A stretch of 64,000 nt of DNA, taken from positions 4,092,001 through 4,156,000 of the forward strand of contig NZ_CP045643.1 of assembly GCF_009498275.1 (NCBI RefSeq). The letters are read 5' to 3'. This document shows, in pieces, positions 40,984-48,783 of this stretch. The stretch comes from Streptomyces fagopyri. Lineage in GTDB: Bacteria; Actinomycetota; Actinomycetes; Streptomycetales; Streptomycetaceae. The notes beneath the pieces were generated by a model. The model did no database searches, was not told the origin of the DNA, and saw only the letters and a program-made list of their open reading frames with translations. Within the stretch, counting starts at the first letter, position 1. Every line of letters starts with the position of its first letter. Made by a program: the position numbers and the translations under genes.

Positions 40984-40997
40984 GTGATCTGCGACAC
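40984..40997. promoter_or_regulatory. Second Crp-like motif between nuoA and the NlpC/P60 gene
   Basis: GTGATCTGCGACAC fits GTG(N)6GNCAC exactly. It has no strong second half-site, so it is weaker than its neighbour at 40933. Confidence 0.35.
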
Positions 40998-41089
40998 GGG
41001 GTATTGCACTAGCTTTGTGATCTCCACCACCTGACGAAGGATCATGAAGTCGGATGAGCGGTGATCTTCACACGCGAAGCGTCCGCACG

Positions 41090-41104
41090 GTCACCAGAGG
41101 TGAC
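41090..41104. promoter_or_regulatory. GGTGAC dyad
   Basis: GTCACC (41090-41095) and GGTGAC (41099-41104) form a perfect dyad around AGA. It lies in the middle of the 774-bp divergent region and is a possible operator; no regulator is assigned. Confidence 0.35.
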
Positions 41105-41345
41105 ATTTCCGCTAGTCATCGCAGGTCCGGGGCGACGTCTCCATATCAAGAGACTTCCTCCGCATGCAAATTGGTGATGGACGGGAAGGCTTGATAGAGG
41201 GATCCGTTCACACGTCGGGGGAGGGGTGTGGACGGATGTGGACGGCGTCGGCGCGTGCGCGCGTTCACGAGCGGGGGACCTTCGGGATCTACGCGCGGGG
41301 GCATGCCGTCATCTACGCGCGGGGCATTCATCGCTGAGACGGCTG

Positions 41346-41361
41346 TGTGACCTGTGCCACA
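41346..41361. promoter_or_regulatory. Third Crp-like site, upstream of the NlpC/P60 gene
   Basis: TGTGA-CCTGTG-CCACA fits GTG(N)6GNCAC and, read on the other strand, the same consensus again. It is about 240 bases upstream of the NlpC/P60 start. The rest of the region 40826-41599 shows two tandem TGTGGACGG 9-mers (41227-41245) and the hairpin at 41393 but no gene. Confidence 0.45.
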
Positions 41362-41392
41362 TCTGTCTATGTGCCAGATAAGTGGGGCTTGG

Positions 41393-41412
41393 CCACTGGT
41401 CGCAACCAGTGG
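41393..41412 (+). promoter_or_regulatory. Leader hairpin before the NlpC/P60 gene
   Basis: CCACTGGT (41393-41400) pairs perfectly with ACCAGTGG (41405-41412) around a CGCA tetraloop, about 190 bases upstream of the start codon. It may be part of a structured 5' leader. I do not recognise a known riboswitch class here. Confidence 0.4.
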
Positions 41413-41599
41413 TAGGCGGAGGGCAATTCGGACGTATTACGGAAACGGCATGATCACAGGCTTGATCACCTCTGCCCGCAATGCCCGTTACGGCGTCAAT
41501 AAAGAGTGACGCGCCCCGGATTCGGCCGCGGATTGAACAACTGTGGCGCACCACACGTTTCTTGAAGGTATGAGGGAGCCCCTGATACCGGTTGTACCC

Positions 41600-42409
41600 A
41601 TGTCCCACACCGCTCACATACGTAGCCACCGGAAGCCCCGCCGCAACGCGTCGACGCTCGCGATGCGCGCCGGAGTTGCCGGTGGCGTTCTCAGCACCCT
41701 GGCCGTGGCCGGTGCGGCCGGCTCTGCGAGCGCGGCCGAGCCCGTGACGCAGACTCTTGAACTGCCGACCCTGACGGCCGACCTCGCGACCCAGGTCGCC
41801 CAGTCCGCGGACGCCACCCAGCAGGCCGCGGCCAACTACGAGTTGCAGGCCGAGCGCGACGCGGCAGCCGCAAATGCCGCGAAGCAGGCCAAGGCGGACC
41901 TCGCCGACGCCAAGAAGAAGGCGGAGGCCAAGAAGAAGGCCGAGGCCGCTCGCAAGGCCGCGGCCGAGCAGGCCGCCTCGCGCTCCGCCGCGCGGACCAC
42001 CCTGTCCGCCTCGGCCTCCACCTCCACGACCTCGACCGTCTCGGCGCCGGCCAGCGGCAGCGTCGCGACCGTCATCGCCTTCCTCAAGGCGCAGGTCGGC
42101 GACGCCTACGTGATGGGCGGGACGGGGCCCAACGCCTGGGACTGCTCCGGTCTCGTGCAGGCGGCGTTCAAGCAGGTCGGTGTCGACCTGCCGCGCGTCT
42201 CCCAGGACCAGTCGACGTCCGGTACGCCGGTCTCGCTGTCCAACATCCAGGTCGGCGACATCCTGTACTGGGGTTCGGCCGGTTCGGCGTACCACGTGGG
42301 TGTGTACATCGGTAACGGGCAGTACCTGGACGCGGCCAACCCCTCCAAGGGTGTCGTGATCCAGAACCTTTCGGGCTACCCGGCCACCGGCGCGGTACGC
42401 GTTCTCTGA
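41600..42409 (+). CDS. Secreted NlpC/P60 (C40) peptidoglycan hydrolase
   Basis: 269 residues. A signal peptide of about 45 residues (RAGVAGGVLSTLAVAGAAG, cleaved near SASA-A) is followed by an Ala/Lys-rich helical coiled coil (residues about 70-125, with KKKAEAKKKAEAARK). A Ser/Thr linker leads to the C40 catalytic domain: WDCSGLVQAAF (Cys), the AYHVGVYIGNGQY His and the third polar residue near LDAANPSKG. It cleaves the stem peptides of peptidoglycan. The start is uncertain: ATG 41600 gives a normal signal peptide, while ATG 41570 and GTG 41543 are in frame with poor ribosome-binding sites. Confidence 0.9.
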   Translation: MSHTAHIRSHRKPRRNASTLAMRAGVAGGVLSTLAVAGAAGSASAAEPVTQTLELPTLTADLATQVAQSADATQQAAANYELQAERDAAAANAAKQAKADLADAKKKAEAKKKAEAARKAAAEQAASRSAARTTLSASASTSTTSTVSAPASGSVATVIAFLKAQVGDAYVMGGTGPNAWDCSGLVQAAFKQVGVDLPRVSQDQSTSGTPVSLSNIQVGDILYWGSAGSAYHVGVYIGNGQYLDAANPSKGVVIQNLSGYPATGAVRVL

Positions 42410-42441
42410 GCCGCACCCGCGTCCGAAGTCCCACGGCTTGA

Positions 42442-42467
42442 GGGCCGCCGCCTGAAGGCGGCGGTCC
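42442..42467 (+). terminator. Terminator of the NlpC/P60 gene
   Basis: GGGCCGCCGCC (42442-42452) pairs with 42457-42467 around a TGAA loop (11 bp, one G-T pair), 32 bases after the stop. Confidence 0.7.
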
Positions 42468-42669
42468 CCGTCGTCGTATCCCCGGGGCCATCGCGGCCCG
42501 TTCGGGCCCCACAGGGCCCTCACAGCACCGGGAAGAGCCACCCGCGGACGACCACCGGGATGCGCCTCCCGACGGGCGGACCGACCGCCGCCGCTCGCGG
42601 TCCCGCCGACGCGGGCCGCCCTCGAAGCGGCGCGTCGCCTCCGCTCCCGCGTGCGGGGCCACCCCGCTC

Positions 42670-42930
42670 CCCACGTACAGGTCCGCCTCGTTGCCGGATC
42701 CGGGTCCGCCCCCGCCGCGTCCGGGCCTGTCTCCGCCCCGCGTCCGGGTCTGTCTCCGCCCCGCGTCCGGGCCCGTCCCGTTGCCGCGTCCGGACCGGCG
42801 TCAGCCCCCGCGCCGAGGCTCGCCCTGTTCCCGCGTCGGCGCTCGCCTTGTTCCCGCGTCCGGCCTCGCACTCTCGTCCGCCGTCGCCTGTCGCCTGTCG
42901 CCTGTCGCCTGTCGCCTGTCGCGGTCATCG
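42670..42930. repeat. Tandem-repeat-rich noncoding region
   Basis: The 809-bp spacer 42410-43218 has no gene I can support. It contains several degenerate copies of a roughly 26-bp unit CCGCGTCCGGGNCTGTCTCCGCC (about 42690-42800). It also has a pure 7-bp tandem repeat, GTCGCCT, present 5.7 times at 42883-42922. Long open frames across it on both strands are GC-bias artefacts with low-complexity translations. Confidence 0.65.
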
Positions 42931-43218
42931 TGGCCGGGTGTGCCGACGGTTCCGAAGGGGCGACTCGAAGTCGGCCATAACGGGTCAACTGCCGCGGGTG
43001 GAGCGGTGGGGCGTTCTGTTCACGTCCCGGGCACGTCCGTGCGCGCCGTCCGTCCCGGCTCTCGTACCGTCCCGGCTTCCGTGGCTCTCCCCTCGCTGCC
43101 GCGGGGGCGCGCCGCCGCGGCGGTCGGTGGACCGGCGCGGAGGGGGGCTCACACGTCACGCCCGCGGGGGAGGCCGGGCGCGAGCACCGGCCTTTCCCGC
43201 GGGCGTGACGTCCCGGCC

Positions 43219-44565
43219 TCAGGCCTTCGGTGCCACCTTCGACAACCCGTTGATGATCCGGTCCATCGCGTCGCCGCCGGTCGGGTCCGTCAGGTTCGCC
43301 AGCATCTTGAGGGTGAACTTCATCAGGAGGGGGTGGGTCAGGCCCCGCTGCGTCGCGATCTTCATGACCTTCGGGTTGCCGATCAGCTTCACGAAGGCGC
43401 GGCCGAGGGTGTAGTAGCCGCCGTAGGTGTCCTTGAGGACGCGGGGGTAGCGCTGGAGGGCCAGTTCACGCTGGGAGGGCGTCGAGCGGGCGTGCGCCTG
43501 GACGATGACGTCCGCGGCGATCTGACCGGACTCCATGGCGTACGCGATGCCCTCGCCGTTGAAGGGGTTCACCAGGCCGCCGGCGTCGCCGACCAGCAAC
43601 AACCCCTTCGTGTAGTGCGGCTGGCGGTTGAAGGCCATCGGGAGGGCGGCGCCGCGGATCGGGCCGGTCATGTTCTCGGGCGTGTATCCCCAGTCCTCCG
43701 GCATCGAGGCGCACCACGCCTTCAGGACCTCGCGCCAGTCCAGCTCCTTGAAGGAGTCGGAGGTGTTGAGCACACCGAGGCCGACGTTGGACGTACCGTC
43801 GCCCATGCCGAAGATCCAGCCGTAGCCGGGCAGCAGACGGTCCTCGGCGCCCCGGCGGTCCCACAGCTCCAGCCAGGACTCCAGGTAGTCGTCCTCGTGG
43901 CGCGGGGAGGTGAAGTACGTACGGACCGCGACGCCCATCGGGCGGTCCTCGCGGCGGTGCAGGCCCATCGCCAGCGAGAGGCGGGTGGAGTTGCCGTCGG
44001 CCGCGACGACCAGCGGCGCGTGGAAGGTGACCTCCCGCTTCTCCCCCGTGTCGCCGAGCTTGGCGTGCACGCCCGTGATGCGGCCCGTGCGGTCGTCGAT
44101 GATCGGGGCGCCGACGTTGCAGCGCTCGAACAGCCGCGCGCCCGCCTTCTGCGCCTGTCGTGCCAGCTGCTCGTCGAAGTCGTCACGCTTGCGGACGAGC
44201 CCGTAGTCCGGGTACGACGCGAGATCCGGCCAGTCGAGCTGGAGGCGGACACCGCCGCCGATGATGCGCAGTCCCTTGTTCCGCAGCCAGCCGGCTTCTT
44301 CGGAGATGTCGATGCCCATCGAGACGAGCTGCTTGGTCGCGCGCGGGGTCAGCCCGTCACCGCAGACCTTCTCCCGCGGGAACGCGGTCTTCTCCAGGAG
44401 CAGGACGTCGAGTCCGGCCTTCGCCAGGTAGTACGCGGTGGTGGAACCGGCTGGTCCAGCCCCGACGACGATCACATCTGCGGTGTTTTCGGAGAGGGGT
44501 TGGGGCTCGGTCACGGCGGGGTCTCCCCAAGACTCGAAATCTGCGTGCTGACGGGCACTGGACAT
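43219..44565 (-). CDS. Geranylgeranyl reductase family flavoprotein (probable menaquinone side-chain reductase)
   Basis: 448 residues. FAD binding is shown by VIVVGAGPAGSTTAYYLAKAG (in the first 60 residues) and later LLLVGDAGGLVNPFNGEGI, the GD motif of the PHBH/GGR group. REKVCGDGLTPRA carries the conserved Cys of the geranylgeranyl reductase family. Members saturate isoprenoid chains; the mycobacterial homolog MenJ reduces one isoprene of menaquinone. Streptomyces make partly saturated MK-9, and MenG is nearby, so that role is likely. ATG 44565 is chosen as the point where homologous sequence starts; the upstream frame overlaps the divergent GNAT gene. Confidence 0.85.
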   Translation of the reverse strand: MSSARQHADFESWGDPAVTEPQPLSENTADVIVVGAGPAGSTTAYYLAKAGLDVLLLEKTAFPREKVCGDGLTPRATKQLVSMGIDISEEAGWLRNKGLRIIGGGVRLQLDWPDLASYPDYGLVRKRDDFDEQLARQAQKAGARLFERCNVGAPIIDDRTGRITGVHAKLGDTGEKREVTFHAPLVVAADGNSTRLSLAMGLHRREDRPMGVAVRTYFTSPRHEDDYLESWLELWDRRGAEDRLLPGYGWIFGMGDGTSNVGLGVLNTSDSFKELDWREVLKAWCASMPEDWGYTPENMTGPIRGAALPMAFNRQPHYTKGLLLVGDAGGLVNPFNGEGIAYAMESGQIAADVIVQAHARSTPSQRELALQRYPRVLKDTYGGYYTLGRAFVKLIGNPKVMKIATQRGLTHPLLMKFTLKMLANLTDPTGGDAMDRIINGLSKVAPKA

Positions 44566-44613
44566 GGGCAGTCTATGCAGCGGTACTGATGACCTGGCTG
44601 AAGGGCTGCCCCC

Positions 44614-45120
44614 GTGAACCGAGCTCTCCCCGACGTCCGGCTCCGCGTCCCCACCGACGAGGACGCGTTCGCCTGGCACCGGATCTTCGCCGACCCCGAG
44701 GTCATGGCGTTCCACGGCGGCCGGGCGGCCGAGTTGTCCGTGTACGAAGAGCTCACCGCGCGGCAGCGGCGGCACGACGCCGAGCTCGGGTTCTGTCTGT
44801 GGACGATCGTCGACTCCGAGGGCGAGGTGCTCGGCTTCACGGGTGCGCAGCCGTGGCCGGGCGAGTGGGGGCCCACGGGCGAGATCGAGATCGGCTGGCG
44901 GCTCGGGCGGGCGCACTGGGGCAAGGGGTACGTCACCGCGGCCGCGCTGACGACCCTGGAGCGGGTGCGGGCGGCGGGTGTCCCCCGGGTCGTGGCCATG
45001 GTCAGACCCGCCAACGAGCGGTCGATCGCCGTGACCCGGCGCGTGGGCATGGAACTGGCCGAGGTCTTCGCCCATCCCACGCGGGAGGACGCCGCGCACT
45101 GCTACCGGCTCACCCTCTGA
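44614..45120 (+). CDS. GNAT-family N-acetyltransferase
   Basis: 168 residues. The RimJ/RimL-type GNAT fold is visible in LRVPTDEDAFAWHRIFADPEV, EIEIGWRLGRAHWGKGYVTAA (acetyl-CoA-binding Q/RxxGxG/A motif) and RSIAVTRRVGMELAEVF. It transfers acetyl from acetyl-CoA to an amine; the acceptor is unknown. GTG start, 48 bases from the divergent GGR gene. Confidence 0.85.
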   Translation: MNRALPDVRLRVPTDEDAFAWHRIFADPEVMAFHGGRAAELSVYEELTARQRRHDAELGFCLWTIVDSEGEVLGFTGAQPWPGEWGPTGEIEIGWRLGRAHWGKGYVTAAALTTLERVRAAGVPRVVAMVRPANERSIAVTRRVGMELAEVFAHPTREDAAHCYRLTL

Positions 45121-45206
45121 CGGCTCACCCCGACGGCTCGCGCGAGGGCCGCTGACGCCTTCCGCCAGGGACCGGCCGGGGCTTACCCTGCCGGTACCGC
45201 TGGGGG

Positions 45207-45560
45207 GTGACGTCCGTGCGCCTGACACCCGAGACACCCGAAGTGCGCGTACCGCGGCTCATCGGCCTGATGGCCGTGGACGCGCGGGAGAGGGCCGAGG
45301 CGCGTGGTGTGCTGCTCGCCGCGCCCGACCGGCCCGACTTCTCTCTCACCGTCGTCGACCACGTCGTACGCCAGTACCCGCCGCCGGGGTCCGAGATCCC
45401 CCGCGGTGCCGTGGTCACCGTGTGGTTCGAGCTCGGTGACGCCGGGGGAGGCACCGGCGTGCGTGAACCCCGGCTGCCGCTCCCGCCGTCGGGCGGGCTG
45501 CGCCGTGAGCTCGACGAGCCGGAAGACCCGTTCGAGGTGCTGAGAACCGTCAGGCCTTGA
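45207..45560 (+). CDS. Small single-PASTA-domain protein
   Basis: 117 residues. [22 protein letters not shown]...[25 protein letters not shown] is one PASTA domain (about residues 12-76), a fold that in kinases and PBPs binds peptidoglycan fragments. There is no signal peptide or membrane segment, so it is probably cytoplasmic, which is odd for PASTA. The rest is a Pro/acidic tail. Its 3' end overlaps the convergent menG gene by 11 bp. Confidence 0.75.
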   Translation: MTSVRLTPETPEVRVPRLIGLMAVDARERAEARGVLLAAPDRPDFSLTVVDHVVRQYPPPGSEIPRGAVVTVWFELGDAGGGTGVREPRLPLPPSGGLRRELDEPEDPFEVLRTVRP

Positions 45561-46242
45561 AGCCCCGGTGCAGGGCGACCACGCCACCCGTCAGGTTCCG
45601 CCACGCCACCTTCGACCAGCCGGCCTTGCGCAGCCGCTCCGCCAGGGCGGGCTGGTCGGGCCACTCCCGGATGGACTCGGCGAGATAGACGTACGCGTCG
45701 GGGTTGGACGACACCGCGCGGGCGACCGGCGGCAGCGCCCGCATCAGGTACTCGGTGTAGACCGTGCGGAAGGGTGCCCAGGTCGGGTGCGAGAACTCGC
45801 AGATCACGACCCGGCCGCCCGGCTTGGTCACCCGGTACAGCTCGCTCAGCGCCGTGTCGGTGTCCTGGACGTTGCGCAGACCGAAGGAGATCGTCACCGC
45901 GTCGAAGGTGTCGTCCTTGAAGGGCAGCTTCGTCGCGTCACCGGCGGTCAGGGGCAGCCAGGGGTGGTTCTTCTTGCCGACCCGGAGCATGCCGAGGGAG
46001 AAGTCGCACGGGACGACGTACGCGCCGGTGCGGGCGAAGGGGAGCGACGAGGTCGCCGTACCGGCCGCCAGGTCCAGGATCTTCTGCGCGGGGCGCGCGT
46101 CGACCGCCTTCGCGACCTCTCTGCGCCACACCCGGTCCTGGCCGAGCGACAGCAGGTCGTTCGTCAGGTCGTACCGTTCCGCCACGTCGTCGAACATCGA
46201 GGCGACTTCGTGCGGCTGCTTGTCCAGGGATGCGCGGGTCAC
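45550..46242 (-). CDS. menG: Demethylmenaquinone methyltransferase
   Basis: 230 residues. UbiE/MenG family motifs are [21 protein letters not shown] (in the first 40 residues), the SAM-binding [36 protein letters not shown] and [13 protein letters not shown]. It methylates demethylmenaquinone, the last step of menaquinone synthesis. The GTG at 46242 is chosen because homology begins at [13 protein letters not shown]; the upstream open frame is unrelated. Overlaps the convergent PASTA gene at its 3' end. Confidence 0.93.
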   Translation of the reverse strand: MTRASLDKQPHEVASMFDDVAERYDLTNDLLSLGQDRVWRREVAKAVDARPAQKILDLAAGTATSSLPFARTGAYVVPCDFSLGMLRVGKKNHPWLPLTAGDATKLPFKDDTFDAVTISFGLRNVQDTDTALSELYRVTKPGGRVVICEFSHPTWAPFRTVYTEYLMRALPPVARAVSSNPDAYVYLAESIREWPDQPALAERLRKAGWSKVAWRNLTGGVVALHRGFKA

Positions 46243-46313
46243 GGTGCCATTGTGGCAGCACGGGCCGGACGGCTCTGCGGCGCCCGGCCCGTACACGGCT
46301 CCCGTACGCCCGC

Positions 46314-47105
46314 TCAGGGGAACCGTCGCGGCTTCTTCCTGGCCGCGACGTCCTCGACCCAGCCGAACAGCGGGATCGCGATCCAGATCAGCACCCAACC
46401 GACCCCGAGCATGAACCAATGGCTCTCCAGCGGCAGCCACTTCTCGAAGGCGGGCACCTTCCAGAACCGGTCGATCGGCGGAACGGCGGCCACCAGGGCG
46501 ATCTCGTGCCACAGATAGATCGTCACCGCCCGCCCGTTGAAGATCGTCACGGTCCGGTCGAGCCGCCTGAAGCGGGCGAGCCGGGCGAAGTCGACGCGGT
46601 AGTGGGCCTTGACGTACATCAGGAGCATGACGAAGCCGGCCGACCAGAAGGCCTGCGCGACCGGGATCTCGTCGAGGTCGTAGGTGCCGTACTCCGCCTG
46701 GTGCGCGAAGGCGTACCAGCCGCCGAGGGCGAGCAGCGCCAGCGAGGCCGCGATCACCGGGGCGGGCCTGGGACGCCGGAGCACGCCCTCGCGGTGCGCG
46801 AACCCGGCCAGCCAGCAGAACAGGAAGGTGGCGAAGTCCGTGAGGCCGCCGCCGAAGCGGTCGTACGGCGGCTGCCATCCGCACCGGAGGACCACGACCG
46901 GGACGAGGGAGAGCAGCAGGGCCGGGACGGGCGCCCGGCGGAAGACCTTCAGGAGGAGCGGTGACAGCAGGACGAACCAGAGATACGTCCTGAGGTACCA
47001 GAGGATCTCCCGGGCCTGGGTGCCCCACGCGTCGCCCGGAGGATCGCCGACCGGCACGATCCAGAAGACGATCTGCCAGCCCGGCATCCAGTCGTGGACC
47101 AGCAT
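46314..47105 (-). pseudogene. N-terminally truncated acyltransferase-3 family membrane protein
   Basis: The frame encodes about 263 residues of a membrane O-acyltransferase (acyltransferase 3 family), with about seven membrane segments including [18 protein letters not shown] and [14 protein letters not shown]. The N-terminal third, with the first helices and the catalytic His, is absent. A stop codon in this frame lies a few codons upstream (about 47,170), and directly upstream is the broken end of a glycosyltransferase in another frame. It therefore looks like the 3' half of a gene left by a deletion. An intact short protein cannot be excluded but would lack the active site. Confidence 0.7.
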
Positions 47106-47770
47106 CGCGACGACGACGACGAAGAACCCCCAGAGCGCTGGCTCCAGAGCTGTTTCAGCGAGGCGGGCGCCTCAGTCCAGGCCCTGGCGTGCTCCTGGTA
47201 GACGACGCGCCGGCCCGCCCGGTGCAGAGCGATGGTGATGTCGGTGTCCTCGGCGAGGGTGTCCTCGCTCATGCCGCCGACCTCCAGCACCGCGTCCCGG
47301 CGGAACGCGCCGATCGCGCCCGGGACAGTCGGCATGCAGCGCGGCGGGTCGTACATGCGGCGGTCGAGGTTGAAGCCCATCACGTACTCGATGTGCTGCC
47401 AGGCTCCGATGAGGGTGTCGCGGTTGCCGACCTTGGCGTTGCCCGCGACGGCACCGACCTCCGGGTCCGCGAAGGGCTGTACGAGCTGGTGCACCGCGTC
47501 CGGCTCGAAGACGGTGTCGCCGTCCATCATCACGACGATGTCGTGACTCGCGTTGCGCACGCCGTTGTTGAGAGCGGACGGTTTGCCCGCGTTCTGCCGG
47601 CGGATGACACGGACGTTCGACATGCCCGACGACTCGGCGATCTCGGACGTGCCGTCCGTCGAACCGTCGTCGACGACGATGATCTCGATCGGATGCGTGC
47701 TCCTCGCCAGTGAGTCAAGGGTGTTGGCAATGCACTCCTTCTCGTTGTACGCGGGCACGATCACGGTCAC
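46949..47770 (-). pseudogene. Truncated family-2 glycosyltransferase (remnant of a deacetylase/GT2-type gene)
   Basis: Residues 1-210 are a good GT2 domain: VIVPAYNEKECIANTLDSL, VVDDGSTDGT, MMDGDTVFEPDAV (DxD), GAIGAFRRDAVLEVGG and DTLAEDTDITIALHRAG, ending [10 protein letters not shown]. At that point (about 47,142) GT2 homology stops. The frame continues as a Ser/Arg-rich out-of-frame translation of the acyltransferase, so the QxxRW continuation and C-terminal membrane helices are missing. Upstream, an N-terminal start (ATG 47969, TSTTPSRGRRRAPSR) is in a different frame, and a stop separates it from the GT2 part. The locus is thus broken in at least two places. Confidence 0.72.
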
Positions 47771-47984
47771 CGGGCGGGTGACCGTCGGTCCCCAGCTGAA
47801 TCTGCCGCCCCTGCCGCGTCTCCTGTCGCGCTGCCGGTGGTGACCCCCGCCGCGCCCGCGAGGGCCAGCTGATCACGCGCGGTTTCTGCAGCGCCGCGGC
47901 CCGGCCCGCAGCCCGCTCCATCCTGGAGGGGGCACGCCGGCGGCCGCGTGAGGGCGTCGTCGAAGTCATGGGGGCCCGTTCCCG

Positions 47985-48461
47985 TCAGTGGGCGCCGGGG
48001 GAGGCGGACTCGGAGGGGGCCGGGGCCGGGGAGGAGGCGCCGCTGGGCGCACCCGACGGCGAGGTGGCGGTAGGCCTGCCGGTGGGCGTCGCTCCGCCCC
48101 GGGGCCCGGTGGGCGTCGCTCCGCCCCCGGGCCCGGTGGGCGTCGCTCCGCCCCCGGGCCCGGTGGGAGCCGCTCCGCCCCGCGGCGGGAACGCGCCCCC
48201 GGGTGCGGAGCCGGCCCGGTCGCCGCTGAACGGGAACAGCGAGGACGGGGTGAGCGAGGTGCCCCAGCCCATGAAGGTCATGCCGAGAACGAGCGCGTAG
48301 CCGAGGCAGACCGCACCGGCCAGCACGCTGATTCTGCGGAGCAGGTGGGCCCTGCGCCCGGAGTTGTCCACGAACACGGGGCCTTCGTCGGGCCCGTTGC
48401 CGCGTTCGCGACGGCGGCCGCGCCCTTGAGCGCGGTTTTCGACGGCTGACTCGGATTGCAT
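47985..48461 (-). CDS. Small single-pass membrane protein with Gly/Thr/Pro tandem repeats
   Basis: 158 residues. A basic N-terminal cytoplasmic part is followed by one membrane segment (about residues 42-66, RRISVLAGAVCLGYALVLG). The extracytoplasmic tail contains near-identical copies of GGATPTGPG (three to four, encoded by a 27-bp DNA repeat at about 48,090-48,180) and then a Ser/Pro/Ala-rich end. No homology to a known function is apparent. It ends 15 bp before the start of the broken glycosyltransferase locus, so it was probably its operon partner. Confidence 0.7.
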   Translation of the reverse strand: MQSESAVENRAQGRGRRRERGNGPDEGPVFVDNSGRRAHLLRRISVLAGAVCLGYALVLGMTFMGWGTSLTPSSLFPFSGDRAGSAPGGAFPPRGGAAPTGPGGGATPTGPGGGATPTGPRGGATPTGRPTATSPSGAPSGASSPAPAPSESASPGAH

Positions 48462-48783
48462 TCCCCGGACGTCAGGACGCCTTTATGTGTCCAATTCTCT
48501 GGTTCATGTGAGGCACCGATGAAACGCGGCCCAGACTGTCCGTTCTCTGGGGGAATCCCCGAACGGCGGCACGGTTCGAGGCGGATGGATATGAACCCTA
48601 TGCCCCGATGGCATGTCCGACTCTTCCGGTTCGCGCCCTCCTTTTCGTGGGCCGCTCAAGGGTCACCCATGGCCCCCATGGGCCCCCGTATTCGGGAACA
48701 GCCCTCGAATGTGTCACCTCTGGGTTCCGGAATCGCATTTTTTTCGTCCCGGGACGGAATTCACGAGAGCGGGTGCGTACGCG

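Noticed and set aside
41227..41245. DnaA boxes upstream of the NlpC/P60 gene
   Set aside because: The two TGTGGACGG 9-mers differ from the consensus at the end positions; more likely a short direct repeat.
41309..43159. 616-residue open frame antisense to the NlpC/P60 gene
   Set aside because: Low-complexity GC-bias translation; the sense strand encodes a complete C40 hydrolase.
42691..44589. 632-residue + strand frame over the repeat desert and the GGR gene
   Set aside because: Repetitive artefact antisense to a conserved flavoprotein.
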